From Bacteroidales bacterium (GTDB lineage Bacteria; Bacteroidota; Bacteroidia; Bacteroidales; F082): a stretch of DNA of 26,310 nt. Shown here one piece after another: positions 5,549 through 13,867 of this stretch. The number at the start of each line of letters is the position of its first letter. Within the stretch, counting starts at the first letter, position 1. Position numbers and translations under genes: made by a program. The stretch spans positions 1-26,310 of the forward strand of contig JAEEII010000097.1 in assembly GCA_016281295.1 (NCBI GenBank), given 5' to 3'. The notes beneath the pieces are model-generated. The model saw only the letters and a list, made by a program, of their open reading frames with translations, had not been told where the DNA came from and ran no database searches.

Positions 5549-8500
5549 TTATTTAATCTGATTGTCAGTGCCTTTCTTGGAGTTTTTCAAAACGACATTG
5601 GCTAAACACACCGCATATTCTTTGTCTGAATCCTGAGGTCGCCATGCCAACGTGTAACTCACCTCGGCATTTGAAACAGCATATCCTTTGTCCTCCCATG
5701 CTTTCAGTTTTTCTTTACCCATTGCGGATAGAGCTGCTACACAAAGGTCTTGTCCATTAAAAAGAAAACCATCGCGATAAGTCAACGAATCGCCACTGCG
5801 GAGCTGAAGGATAATGTCCTTGCGGGGTTTGCAGAAATCAAGCCACACATCATGCATGGTCAGTGCCATCGACACCGAAGATGACTGCATCGATGGATTC
5901 AACAAAAGATAAAGGTTGCGCTTGGCACGAGTCAACCCCACATAATAGGAACGTATATCCTCAACATGAGTCTCGTCCGGCACCTTCGACATTAGATAAA
6001 CCGTGTCGAATTCACGCCCCTTGGCCTTGTGTATCGTGCTGACAAACACCGAATTCCCATCGACAGTGATAAAATCCTCGATGTTCGACTCCAAAATAAA
6101 CTCTTGTAGGTCACTGCGATAAAAAACTTTATGAGTCGCCTCGTAATCAGCAAAGAAATGCCGCATCACATCTAAACACTTGCTGGCGGAATAGGTTTTG
6201 AGGGTACGCCGCTTTGCTTCGTCCCACTGAGAAAGGTTAAAGATGAGAGGTGAGAGATTAGAGATTGTGTTCGTTTGAGGGGTTGAAATATTATCTAATT
6301 GCTTGAGGAAATAGCGCACCTCGGCGAGGTTGCCGAAACGGAAGCCTCCCATCGACTGAGCCACCGTGACATGGATGCCTCGCTGCTCCAATTCATAGGC
6401 CACCTGAAGGGTCTCTTCATTGGTACGGGTAAGGATGGCGGTAGTGCCGTTAAATTGAAAGTTGAAAGTTGAAAATTGAAAACTATTGGGTGCTTCGACA
6501 TGACCTTGTTCTTGGGTGACGGCAACGATGGGACGGCTTTTCATACGGTTGGGGATACGCTGCACAAAGCGGTTGGCACAACCCACAACCGCGCGTGTGG
6601 AACGGTAGTTTTCGGTCATCTCATACAACTTGGATCCTTCAGCACCCATAAGCGATTGCATGTATTGGGAGTTGGATCCCCTGAAAGCATAAATGTTCTG
6701 GTCGTCATCGCCCACGGCAATAACGCGCATCTCCTCGTTGTGACGCATCAAAGCTTGAACCAAACGGAAATCATCGGCTCCCATGTCCTGTGCCTCATCA
6801 ATCACCAGGACGCTCTTGGCAATCTTCGACGATTCCACTTCGCCGTTTTCAATCATCTCGGCAGCATGTCGCACTACATTGTCGGCTTCCTCCAAATTGC
6901 CTTGTTTCCCAATCAAGTCAAAGCTATAGGAATGGAAAGTCTTGATATCCACAAAATGAGCAGCTTTTCCCACCAGTTCGATAAGTCGTTTCTTGAACTC
7001 GGTGGCAGCGGCTCTCGAAAAGGTAAGCATTAACAACTGTTCGTGTTTCACATCTTCCATCAGCAACAACGAAGCGAGCTTATGTACCAAAACTTTTGTC
7101 TTTCCACTGCCGGGTCCTGCAGCTACCACGATAGTTTTCGATTGCCGGTCGTTGATAATCTCCAGCTGCCTCCCAGAAAGAACACCGAACAGTTGATTGA
7201 ATTTATTTTGAGTGATGTTACAGTCAATCTGCGCCTTCCGTTCTTCTTTGAAATATTTGTTGATGAATTTGCGGAAGTCCAACATAAAATAGTCGCTTAC
7301 AAAACGCAACGCGGCATCATAGTCACGCACCATGAGGTTGGCGTATTCGCCCACGATGTGAATTTGGCGAATCCGTTGCTTATAGAACTCGTCCAGCAAA
7401 CGGTACTGTTCCTTGCCATACCGTGCTCGACGATCTACCAGACGGTCGATTTGCATAGTGTTGTAGATGACCAGAAAACCACCTTCTATCTTCATCAGCT
7501 CGGTCTTAGTAAGATAGAGCAAAGCCTCCTCGATATCGGCAATGGTCGGCTTTTCATAATCGGAAAACATCATCGGTGAACAAGTGGTTATATATTGTTT
7601 CAACAAGTCCACCTCGGAAAAACTGACCAGCGTGATGTCTTTGTCAGCCTCGCGTTTGGCACTGAGTTGGTTAACAATAAACCGGCAGAGATCTGTCCTT
7701 CGTTCAAAACGAGACTTCAACACTTCGGGGGAAACCTGTAGGCGGATGTAAACACTGCCAGTGGCACTATGTTCCAGCTTGTGGATATACCCTTTCAAAG
7801 TAAGAAAATGGAGCAACATCCTCAAACGCTTGATGTTGCAATAGGTTATACCTGCTTTGATGGCTTCCTCGTTCAGCTCTTTGTAGTTGAAACGGCGTCC
7901 TTCTTCCGAAAAATGCTGCAACAGGAATCGCTCCAATCGCAAGATGACATCAAGATGGCGTTGTGAGGTGTTTTTAGCAATCCAGGCTTGCATATCGAGG
8001 CTGTCGGCCAGCAGTCCGTCCTGCCTCATAAGATTGATATTTCTGATTACTGTTTCTTTTCTCAATCCGAGGATATCCGCCAGATAATCGACACGGCTTT
8101 CGGCTTCCGCTCCCCGGCCAGCCGAAGTTGCACGTGCACTGATGAGTGAGTGGATGATACGGGCGGCTTCTTCGCGTGACTTTTCGTCGAATAGTGGCGA
8201 CAAGTTTAACCGCCGACGGGCTTCATCCATGTTTTTCACAGCGATGCCCGTAGCAAATATATGGGGTGAGTTGCTGCCTCGCCGAATAAAACCCGCATCT
8301 TCCAATGCCGCTATCGCCGCTCGGATGCGGGTCTCTATATCCTCCACTTCCTCTCCCCAGCCTGCCTGACGGGCGATTTCCAACGGTGAACAGTTGACAT
8401 GTTCGCGTTTGGCCGTGAGGTCTTTGATGGCTTTCCATACTTGCTGTATTTCACTGATACTAAGCTTCGTCTGATTAAGAAGGACAAAATGCTTGTCGAG

Positions 8501-10306
8501 ATCGGTGTCAGCATAAAGCACATAACATTCGGCTTGCATCTGAGGGTCACGTCCAGCACGTCCCGCTTCCTGAACATAGTTTTCGAGCGAATCGCTAATG
8601 TCATAATGCACCACTAACCCCACATCTTTCTTATCGACTCCCATACCGAAAGCTGATGTTGCTACAATGACCTGTGCCTCGCCGCTCATGAAAGCATTCT
8701 GGTTTTTCACCTTGTCGGCAGCTTCCATCTTGCCGTTGAAAGGCAGTGCATGAACACCGTCACTGTTGAGATGTTGGGCCAACTCGAAAGTCTGACGGGT
8801 ACGCGACACATAAACAATCGAAGAACAATCGTGACCGATAATCAAAGATCGCAACAAATTGTATTTCTCTTCGGGAGTATCGCCATGAAGGACTGAATAA
8901 CGAAGATTCTTGCGCTCAGCATTGGCAGCAAACACCTTCAACTCCAAACCTAACTTTGCCCTAAAATAATCGCAGATATCACTGATTACCTTCTGCTTAG
9001 CGGTAGCCGTAAAGCATGAAACAACGATGGGTTGGTCTTGTTGTTTCTGTTCTTGCAAATGACGGATGAAATCGCCGATATAAAGATAATCCACCCGAAA
9101 GTCATGCCCCCAAGCTGAGAAACAGTGCGCTTCATCGATCACAAATCGAACCACGTTTCTGTTCATCAACAATCGCTCAATGGTCTTGGATCGCAGCATC
9201 TCGGGCGCAATATAAAGCAGATTGGCATTGCCATCCGCTACTTGTTTGATAGCTACCGAACGCTCGATAGGATCCAGCAAACCGTTGATAGTCACCACAT
9301 CGCTGATACCGCGTGCAGCTAAATTATCAACCTGATCTTTCATCAGCGACTGCAAAGGTGAGATGACCACCGTCAGCCCATGCATATTACGACCTGCCAT
9401 CAAGGCTGGCAATTGAAAAGTGAGTGACTTCCCGCCGCCAGTTGGGAAGATGGTCAGCAGCGACTCTCCCCGGATAGCCGACTCCACCGCTTGCTGCTGC
9501 ATCGGCACGCCATCAAAGGTGCGGAACTCGTCATAACCGAAGAAGGCTTTGAGTCCAAAATGGGCATCCAGCTGTTGATGACAATAGTCGCAGTCACCAC
9601 ACGAATGGTTGCGAAGCAAGTTCATCATATTAGTCACATGAGGATAGCGATGCATCACCCAGGCTGGAGTGATGGAAAAAAGGTCGTCGGCACCAATCAC
9701 GGCCAGACAGTAGGCCAACTCAACTGGGTTTTGTCTCGCCATAGTCGCAAAATCAGCATGACTGCACAATTTCCCTTGATAGCTTTTTAAAATCAAAGAA
9801 CCCCAGTCAATTTGAGGTTTCAAGAGCGACCCCCACCAAAAGCGTTGAGTTATAGTATTATATTTTATATATTTAAAGAATCCTTTAAACTCCGATGTAT
9901 CATGAAGAAGCTGATAATAAACCTCTTGTTTATCGGGTGAAAGCTGTTTCCACGCAGCAATCTCATCATAAAACAAATCACGCGATTTCATAGCGTCATT
10001 CGCTGGATTGTTCAACTCATCCACTTGCAGCTTGTCATCTTTCACCAGACGATGATATGGACGCTTGGGAAACAGCAACGGCGACAGATACAAGGTGTCA
10101 ATAAGGATCGGGTTGTTTTTCAGCGTGATATAATTCAAGTCGTGGCCAATGATATTATGGCCGCATACCGTGTCGCATGGTGAAACAAAACGGTAAAATT
10201 CCTCTTGGGAATGCGTATGCAATACTGCGCCGTCTTCCCTTACCGCTCCATAGTCTGCAACTTTTTTGGATTGAACACCAACTTCGGTATCAATAAACGC
10301 TATCAT
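5549..10306 (-). CDS. Three-part DNA enzyme: DEDD exonuclease-like domain, RecQ helicase, UvrD/Rep helicase
   Basis: A 1585-residue protein. Residues 1-115 look like a DnaQ/DEDD 3'-5' exonuclease (FIDTEVG with D6 and E8, CGHNIIGHDLNYI with D56, NDAMKSRD with D104). A CGDCDYC cluster near 236 may bind zinc. RecQ motifs follow: TGGGKS near 289, VIDEAHCFSAWGHDFR near 391, ATSAFGMGVDKKDV, and QEAGRAGRDPQ near 580, then winged-helix-like segments. A complete superfamily 1 UvrD/Rep helicase follows: AAGPGSGKTKVL near 1063, VIDEAQDMG near 1170, GDDDQNIYAFRGSN, TENYRST near 1232, STIHKAKGREFD near 1425 and YVGLTRAKRNLYLLL near 1457. RecQ and UvrD both move 3'-5', so the fusion could unwind and degrade recombination or replication intermediates. 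Two 7-base repeat arrays are translated at about 1274-1285 and 1346-1357. The gene converges on preA with 12 bases between stops. Confidence 0.9.
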   Translation of the reverse strand: MIAFIDTEVGVQSKKVADYGAVREDGAVLHTHSQEEFYRFVSPCDTVCGHNIIGHDLNYITLKNNPILIDTLYLSPLLFPKRPYHRLVKDDKLQVDELNNPANDAMKSRDLFYDEIAAWKQLSPDKQEVYYQLLHDTSEFKGFFKYIKYNTITQRFWWGSLLKPQIDWGSLILKSYQGKLCSHADFATMARQNPVELAYCLAVIGADDLFSITPAWVMHRYPHVTNMMNLLRNHSCGDCDYCHQQLDAHFGLKAFFGYDEFRTFDGVPMQQQAVESAIRGESLLTIFPTGGGKSLTFQLPALMAGRNMHGLTVVISPLQSLMKDQVDNLAARGISDVVTINGLLDPIERSVAIKQVADGNANLLYIAPEMLRSKTIERLLMNRNVVRFVIDEAHCFSAWGHDFRVDYLYIGDFIRHLQEQKQQDQPIVVSCFTATAKQKVISDICDYFRAKLGLELKVFAANAERKNLRYSVLHGDTPEEKYNLLRSLIIGHDCSSIVYVSRTRQTFELAQHLNSDGVHALPFNGKMEAADKVKNQNAFMSGEAQVIVATSAFGMGVDKKDVGLVVHYDISDSLENYVQEAGRAGRDPQMQAECYVLYADTDLDKHFVLLNQTKLSISEIQQVWKAIKDLTAKREHVNCSPLEIARQAGWGEEVEDIETRIRAAIAALEDAGFIRRGSNSPHIFATGIAVKNMDEARRRLNLSPLFDEKSREEAARIIHSLISARATSAGRGAEAESRVDYLADILGLRKETVIRNINLMRQDGLLADSLDMQAWIAKNTSQRHLDVILRLERFLLQHFSEEGRRFNYKELNEEAIKAGITYCNIKRLRMLLHFLTLKGYIHKLEHSATGSVYIRLQVSPEVLKSRFERRTDLCRFIVNQLSAKREADKDITLVSFSEVDLLKQYITTCSPMMFSDYEKPTIADIEEALLYLTKTELMKIEGGFLVIYNTMQIDRLVDRRARYGKEQYRLLDEFYKQRIRQIHIVGEYANLMVRDYDAALRFVSDYFMLDFRKFINKYFKEERKAQIDCNITQNKFNQLFGVLSGRQLEIINDRQSKTIVVAAGPGSGKTKVLVHKLASLLLMEDVKHEQLLMLTFSRAAATEFKKRLIELVGKAAHFVDIKTFHSYSFDLIGKQGNLEEADNVVRHAAEMIENGEVESSKIAKSVLVIDEAQDMGADDFRLVQALMRHNEEMRVIAVGDDDQNIYAFRGSNSQYMQSLMGAEGSKLYEMTENYRSTRAVVGCANRFVQRIPNRMKSRPIVAVTQEQGHVEAPNSFQFSTFNFQFNGTTAILTRTNEETLQVAYELEQRGIHVTVAQSMGGFRFGNLAEVRYFLKQLDNISTPQTNTISNLSPLIFNLSQWDEAKRRTLKTYSASKCLDVMRHFFADYEATHKVFYRSDLQEFILESNIEDFITVDGNSVFVSTIHKAKGREFDTVYLMSKVPDETHVEDIRSYYVGLTRAKRNLYLLLNPSMQSSSVSMALTMHDVWLDFCKPRKDIILQLRSGDSLTYRDGFLFNGQDLCVAALSAMGKEKLKAWEDKGYAVSNAEVSYTLAWRPQDSDKEYAVCLANVVLKNSKKGTDNQIK
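6236..6270. repeat. Heptamer array 2, inside the helicase gene
   Basis: On the plus strand the 7-mers GTTAAAG, ATGAGAG, GTGAGAG, ATTAGAG, ATTGTGT follow in register. Read on the coding (minus) strand they give the segment TNTISNLSPLIFNLS, a low-complexity insertion between UvrD motifs. The reverse complement shares 18 of 19 bases with the preA array. Confidence 0.65.
6452..6486. repeat. Heptamer array 1, inside the helicase gene
   Basis: Plus-strand 7-mers AAATTGA, AAGTTGA, AAGTTGA, AAATTGA, AAACTAT. The coding strand gives NSFQFSTFNFQFN, directly before the UvrD segment GTTAILTRTNEE. It has the same period as the other arrays but a different sequence version. Confidence 0.7.
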
Positions 10307-10318
10307 TTGTTCTCGATC

Positions 10319-10335
10319 ATTGCAAAGATTGCAAT
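10319..10335. promoter_or_regulatory. Inverted repeat just upstream of the helicase start
   Basis: ATTGCAA-AGA-TTGCAAT is a perfect 7-bp inverted repeat with a 3-base centre, 12 bases before the helicase start codon. On the minus strand it contains AATCTTTG, one base from TAnnTTTG, so it may be a promoter overlapped by an operator. Confidence 0.35.
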
Positions 10336-10357
10336 AATACGAAAAATCCGTTTATGC

Positions 10358-10636
10358 TCACTCCAAAATCACCCACCCGTTAGCGATGGCCTCCAATTTG
10401 TCGCTATCAGGCTCCAGGAAACCGATGTCTCCTATACGAACCAGATCTTTAAAACTGTACGTCACCGTAGTCTCATTCAACAAAAGGTTTGAGGGATCAT
10501 CGGCATCCACCGTGATATCACCTTCACAAACACTGATGGCCATCACATCCGTGTCGTCGTAATACCCGTTCAGGTAATCACAAACCATATCATATAACCG
10601 AAGGGCAAAGACCCTGACATCTTGTATCTGACTCAT
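10358..10636 (-). CDS. Small acidic hypothetical protein, coupled to a metallophosphoesterase
   Basis: A 92-residue acidic protein (MSQIQDVRVFALRLYDMVCD, then LNGYYDDTDVMAISVCEGDITVD and a C-terminal NGWVILE). I do not recognise the family. Its ATG (10636-10634) overlaps the TGA of the upstream phosphoesterase as ATGA, which argues strongly that it is real and translated together with it. No signal peptide, membrane segment or cysteine cluster is visible. It may be a partner or regulator of the phosphoesterase, on gene arrangement only. Confidence 0.65.
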   Translation of the reverse strand: MSQIQDVRVFALRLYDMVCDYLNGYYDDTDVMAISVCEGDITVDADDPSNLLLNETTVTYSFKDLVRIGDIGFLEPDSDKLEAIANGWVILE

Positions 10637-11424
10637 AGCATCTCGTTTTTAGGAACTTCTCTAAACTCCATGATATCCAACATATTGTACATCACTCCAT
10701 CGATTTCATAATGCCAACTTTGATGAAAATGGGCGTAAAACCAATAGCACAATGGATGTCCTTGCTCCAATAAACATCCTCGAAGCCTTTCCAAGGTTTC
10801 GCGTTCCGCCTCCACATCGGCAAGCAGTCGGTCGTCATCAACAGAGAAATAATACAAGCCCTGCTTGATGACGCGGTCACAAATCATAGGGGCGGTGTGC
10901 GTGATCACCGTGTCGATTTCATACTCTTTGGCAATCTCTTCCATCACCCCACGGTCGAACACAGGAGCCTCATCCTCCCAATAGACGTTCCGCTCCAGAG
11001 GTTCCGAATGGTCAGTAACATGGTAGAACGGGCTGTTCTTCCTCAACGCGCGGTCCAACGAGACCGCACCGCCCACGCACAGCATCACATGACCGCAAGC
11101 CGTCAACACGGCATAGTCGGGAATCGTCATGAAACGCTCATGCTTGATGCGGTGAGGCCCGTTGAAATAGGCAGGATTGTCATGGTTGCCGCGAAACATC
11201 ACCAGCCAACAGTTCATGCCGCTCAAATACTTGCGGTTCCGCTCATACACGTAATCGTAATACCCCGCTCTCTCAAAGCCGATGCCGCAGTCACCAGCCA
11301 CCACAATCAAGGTGTTTCTGAGCTTGTAACGCAGACAACATTTGTGGATCAACTTGTTAAAATCGCCGTGGATGTCACCGACAACCACAATGCTCCTTGC
11401 CTCAGGAAAATCAAAATGGTTCAT
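10633..11424 (-). CDS. Calcineurin-like metallophosphoesterase
   Basis: A 263-residue cytoplasmic metallophosphoesterase. The metal-binding motifs are in canonical order: GDIHGD at about 16-21, GDCGIGF near 45-50, GNHDN near 82-86, THTAP near 174-178 and AHFHQS near 230-235. These coordinate two metal ions for phosphoester hydrolysis. The substrate cannot be read from sequence. The start at 11424 (MNHFDFPEARSIVVVGDIHG) was chosen because family members begin a few residues before the first motif, and the 11 extra upstream residues are polar and lie next to a terminator. It is first of a two-gene unit with the acidic protein, which it overlaps by 4 bases. Confidence 0.85.
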   Translation of the reverse strand: MNHFDFPEARSIVVVGDIHGDFNKLIHKCCLRYKLRNTLIVVAGDCGIGFERAGYYDYVYERNRKYLSGMNCWLVMFRGNHDNPAYFNGPHRIKHERFMTIPDYAVLTACGHVMLCVGGAVSLDRALRKNSPFYHVTDHSEPLERNVYWEDEAPVFDRGVMEEIAKEYEIDTVITHTAPMICDRVIKQGLYYFSVDDDRLLADVEAERETLERLRGCLLEQGHPLCYWFYAHFHQSWHYEIDGVMYNMLDIMEFREVPKNEML

Positions 11425-11454
11425 TTGTATCTGTTTTGTGTTTCCTGTGTGTAA

Positions 11455-11498
11455 CAAAAAACCGCTGGATGTTTCATGTCATCCAGCGGTTTTTTTTT
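11455..11498 (-). terminator. Intrinsic terminator after dpp11 (works in either direction)
   Basis: ACCGCTGGATG (11461-11471) pairs perfectly with CATCCAGCGGT (11480-11490) around an 8-base loop, with A-runs on the left and T-runs on the right. On the minus strand the stem is followed by a T-run, placing a rho-independent terminator 18 bases after the dpp11 stop. This separates dpp11 from the phosphoesterase gene. Confidence 0.9.
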
Positions 11499-11515
11499 CA
11501 TGAATTAAGAAATCC

Positions 11516-13648
11516 CTATTCCACAATATCCATCTCGGCAATCAAGTTTCTCGCTCCGGCGAACTTGTCGATGATGAAAAGCACGTAACGGATATCCACC
11601 GAGATGTTACGGCAGATGTCGGGGTCATACACCAAATCACTCATGGTGCCTTCCCAACAGCGGTCGAAGTTCAAGCCCAACAGCCGACCGTCCGCATTCA
11701 GAATCGGGCTGCCCGAGTTGCCTCCTGTGGTGTGCACGCTGGCAGTGAAAGCCACATGCATGGTGCCATCCTTATCGGCATAACGGCCATAGTCTTTCTT
11801 GCGATACAAGTCCTTCAGCTTCGGCTCCACCACATAGTCATAGATGTCGGGGTTCTCTTTCTCCATAATACCTTCCAACGTGGTGAAATGACGGTAGTAC
11901 TTTCCGTCCTGTGGCCTGAATCCCTCTACTTTGCCGTATGTGACGCGCAACGTGAAGTTGGCATCAGGCGAGAAACGGCGTTCAGGTTCCATGAGCATCT
12001 GTCCTTTCATGTAAAGACGCTGCATACGGGCGAGTTTCTCATTGATAGGAGCCATCTCCGGATTGAGTTTCTCAAGGTAAAACTTCATCATGCTTTGATA
12101 AGCTTGTAAGGCGGGATCCTTTTGTAACTTCTTGGCCTTCTTTACTTTAAACTCATCCAAAAAAGCATTCACCTTTTCTTCTGATGCGAATATCGATTTC
12201 TCGAAGAGTTCGTCCACATAGCCGTTCACATAATTGATGCCGTTTAAGAAGTCGGGACGGAAATCGGCGGGCTGATGCAACAGATACTCGGTGAGCATGG
12301 TTCGGGCCACCTCTTTGTCGATGGGCTGATAATAGTCTTTGAAGAAAGTCTTCGTGGTGTTTCTCAGCGAGGCAATCATCTTGTCGATGTCTTCCTGAGG
12401 GGTGTCTTTCGTGACTTGCGACAATCGGTTGAAGTTCCCGGCAAAGTCGAAAATCTCGATGTTCAAACCCGCGTTGCTGAGATAGGTATAAGCCACACGA
12501 TAAGGTTCTAACTCTTTGTAACTCTCTTCAAAATTCTTTAGCAAGTTGATATAAAGATAGCGTTGCCTGCTGGCATTGCACCATTCTTGGAACGTTTTCT
12601 CAAAAGAACGCTTTTTCTCCACGCCATGGAAGTGGTTGATACCCTCGGTGACCCCCATCCATTTCTTCCAGCCATTGCCCAAACCAGCATGTTTGGAGGC
12701 ATACTGGATGCGCACTTTCTTGTCTTTTTCTTGGTATGTGTTGTAAATATCGAGAATCTTGCCTCGTAAGTTCACCGCGATGGGATCGATGACATTGGCT
12801 TCTTGGTCAACGGCCACAGCAGGGAGATATTCGCTGGTACGGGCGGGATAACCGAACACAAAAGCGAAATCGCCTTCCTCGGCGCCTTTTAACGAGATTT
12901 CCAGATGTTTGGCGGGTTTATAAGGGATGTTGTTGACACTGTAGTCAGCGGGATGACCGTCCTGATCGGCATATACACGGAAGATACTGAAGTCGCCAGT
13001 ATGACGGGGCCAAACCCAGTTGTCGGTGTCGCCTCCGAATTTGCCAATATTGCTCGGGGGACAACCCACCAGACGCACGTCGGTATATATCTCATTCAGA
13101 AGCACATAATACTCATTTCCAAGGAAATACGGCACTACAGAAACCTTGTAAGGAGTCTGTTTCTCAATATCAGCGACAAGTTTCTTGATATTTTCGTTAA
13201 TCAGCTTCTGACGCTCGGCTTCCTCCATGTCATCGTTCACGTTGAATGTGACTTTTTCGGTGACCTCGCGCATCTCCCTTAAAAAGGTGACCTTCAAGCC
13301 GGGACAAGGCAGTTCCTGAGAGCGATCGTATGCCCAAAAGCCATCGGTGAGATAGTCGTGTTCCACCGAGCTGTGTTTCTGGATATGGTCAAAACCGCAG
13401 TGATGGTTGGTGAGCAACAAGCCCAAGTCGCTGACAATCTCGCCCGTGCAACCGCCACCAAAAAGCACAATGGCGTCTTTCAAGCTGCTGTGATTAATAG
13501 AATAAATGTCGTCGGCAGTGATGCGCATACCCATCTCCTGCATCTCTTTTTCGTTGTGCTGAAGCAACATCGGAATCCACATTCCCTCTCCAGCAAAGGC
13601 CATCACAGATGATAAAAGGATGGCAAGTGATAGAAGAACTCTTTTCAT
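11516..13648 (-). CDS. dpp11: Family S46 dipeptidyl-peptidase, DPP11 type (Asp/Glu-specific)
   Basis: A 710-residue secreted serine peptidase that releases dipeptides from peptide N-termini in the periplasm or at the cell surface. The N-terminus MKRVLLSLAILLSSVMAFAGEG is a signal peptide. The catalytic histidine is in LLLTNHHCGFDHIQ near residue 83, the aspartate is in GGDTDNWVWPRHTGDF, and the nucleophile is in TGGNSGSPILNADG. Eighteen residues after that serine, LNFDRCWEG places Arg at the S1 position where DPP11 has arginine and DPP7 has glycine, so cleavage after Asp/Glu is expected. S46 enzymes serve amino-acid-fermenting Bacteroidales that live on peptides. The start at 13648 gives a clean signal peptide. 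A -7 element (TAACTTTG, minus strand, 13677-13684) and a strong terminator make it a single-gene unit. Confidence 0.92.
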   Translation of the reverse strand: MKRVLLSLAILLSSVMAFAGEGMWIPMLLQHNEKEMQEMGMRITADDIYSINHSSLKDAIVLFGGGCTGEIVSDLGLLLTNHHCGFDHIQKHSSVEHDYLTDGFWAYDRSQELPCPGLKVTFLREMREVTEKVTFNVNDDMEEAERQKLINENIKKLVADIEKQTPYKVSVVPYFLGNEYYVLLNEIYTDVRLVGCPPSNIGKFGGDTDNWVWPRHTGDFSIFRVYADQDGHPADYSVNNIPYKPAKHLEISLKGAEEGDFAFVFGYPARTSEYLPAVAVDQEANVIDPIAVNLRGKILDIYNTYQEKDKKVRIQYASKHAGLGNGWKKWMGVTEGINHFHGVEKKRSFEKTFQEWCNASRQRYLYINLLKNFEESYKELEPYRVAYTYLSNAGLNIEIFDFAGNFNRLSQVTKDTPQEDIDKMIASLRNTTKTFFKDYYQPIDKEVARTMLTEYLLHQPADFRPDFLNGINYVNGYVDELFEKSIFASEEKVNAFLDEFKVKKAKKLQKDPALQAYQSMMKFYLEKLNPEMAPINEKLARMQRLYMKGQMLMEPERRFSPDANFTLRVTYGKVEGFRPQDGKYYRHFTTLEGIMEKENPDIYDYVVEPKLKDLYRKKDYGRYADKDGTMHVAFTASVHTTGGNSGSPILNADGRLLGLNFDRCWEGTMSDLVYDPDICRNISVDIRYVLFIIDKFAGARNLIAEMDIVE

Positions 13649-13676
13649 GATAACCATACTGTATTTGAAATTTGGG

Positions 13677-13684
13677 CAAAGTTA
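13677..13684 (-). promoter_or_regulatory. Putative -7 promoter element for dpp11
   Basis: The minus strand reads TAACTTTG, matching TAnnTTTG, 28 bases before the dpp11 start codon. No clear -33 TTG was found at 19-21 bases. Confidence 0.5.
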
Positions 13685-13728
13685 AGAAGCTGTTTTGATT
13701 TTTTGTTTATAGTTTCTTATTTTTTTTC

Positions 13729-13758
13729 TTGCACATATCAAAAAAACATGTACCTTTG
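13729..13758 (+). promoter_or_regulatory. Promoter of the efflux operon (-33 TTG, -7 TACCTTTG)
   Basis: TTG at 13729-13731 and TACCTTTG at 13751-13758 are separated by 19 bases, matching the Bacteroides -33/-7 consensus. The start of transcription would fall near 13764, leaving a leader of about 100 bases before the ABC ATPase start. Confidence 0.7.
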
Positions 13759-13759
13759 C

Positions 13760-13783
13760 AGTGTGATAGTAAACTAATACACT
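13760..13783. promoter_or_regulatory. Palindromic operator over the efflux-operon transcription start
   Basis: A 24-base interrupted palindrome: outer arms AGTGT and ACACT, inner core TAGT-AA-ACTA, joined by GA and AT. It begins one base after the -7 element and covers the predicted start site, the usual place for a repressor. The AGTGT...ACACT edges resemble operators reported for YtrA-type GntR repressors of ABC-transporter operons; that assignment is inference, and no regulator gene is in the window. Confidence 0.5.
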
Positions 13784-13867
13784 ATATTTTTTAAAAATAG
13801 TTTTAAAAAGATGTAACAAAAAGACAAAATTTGAGTCTTATAATAAAGGTAAAAGGAACTTCTTGAG

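Noticed and set aside
11516..13648. DPP7 (broad hydrophobic specificity) instead of DPP11
   Set aside because: The residue 18 positions after the catalytic serine is arginine (LNFDRCWEG), the DPP11 state; DPP7 has glycine there.
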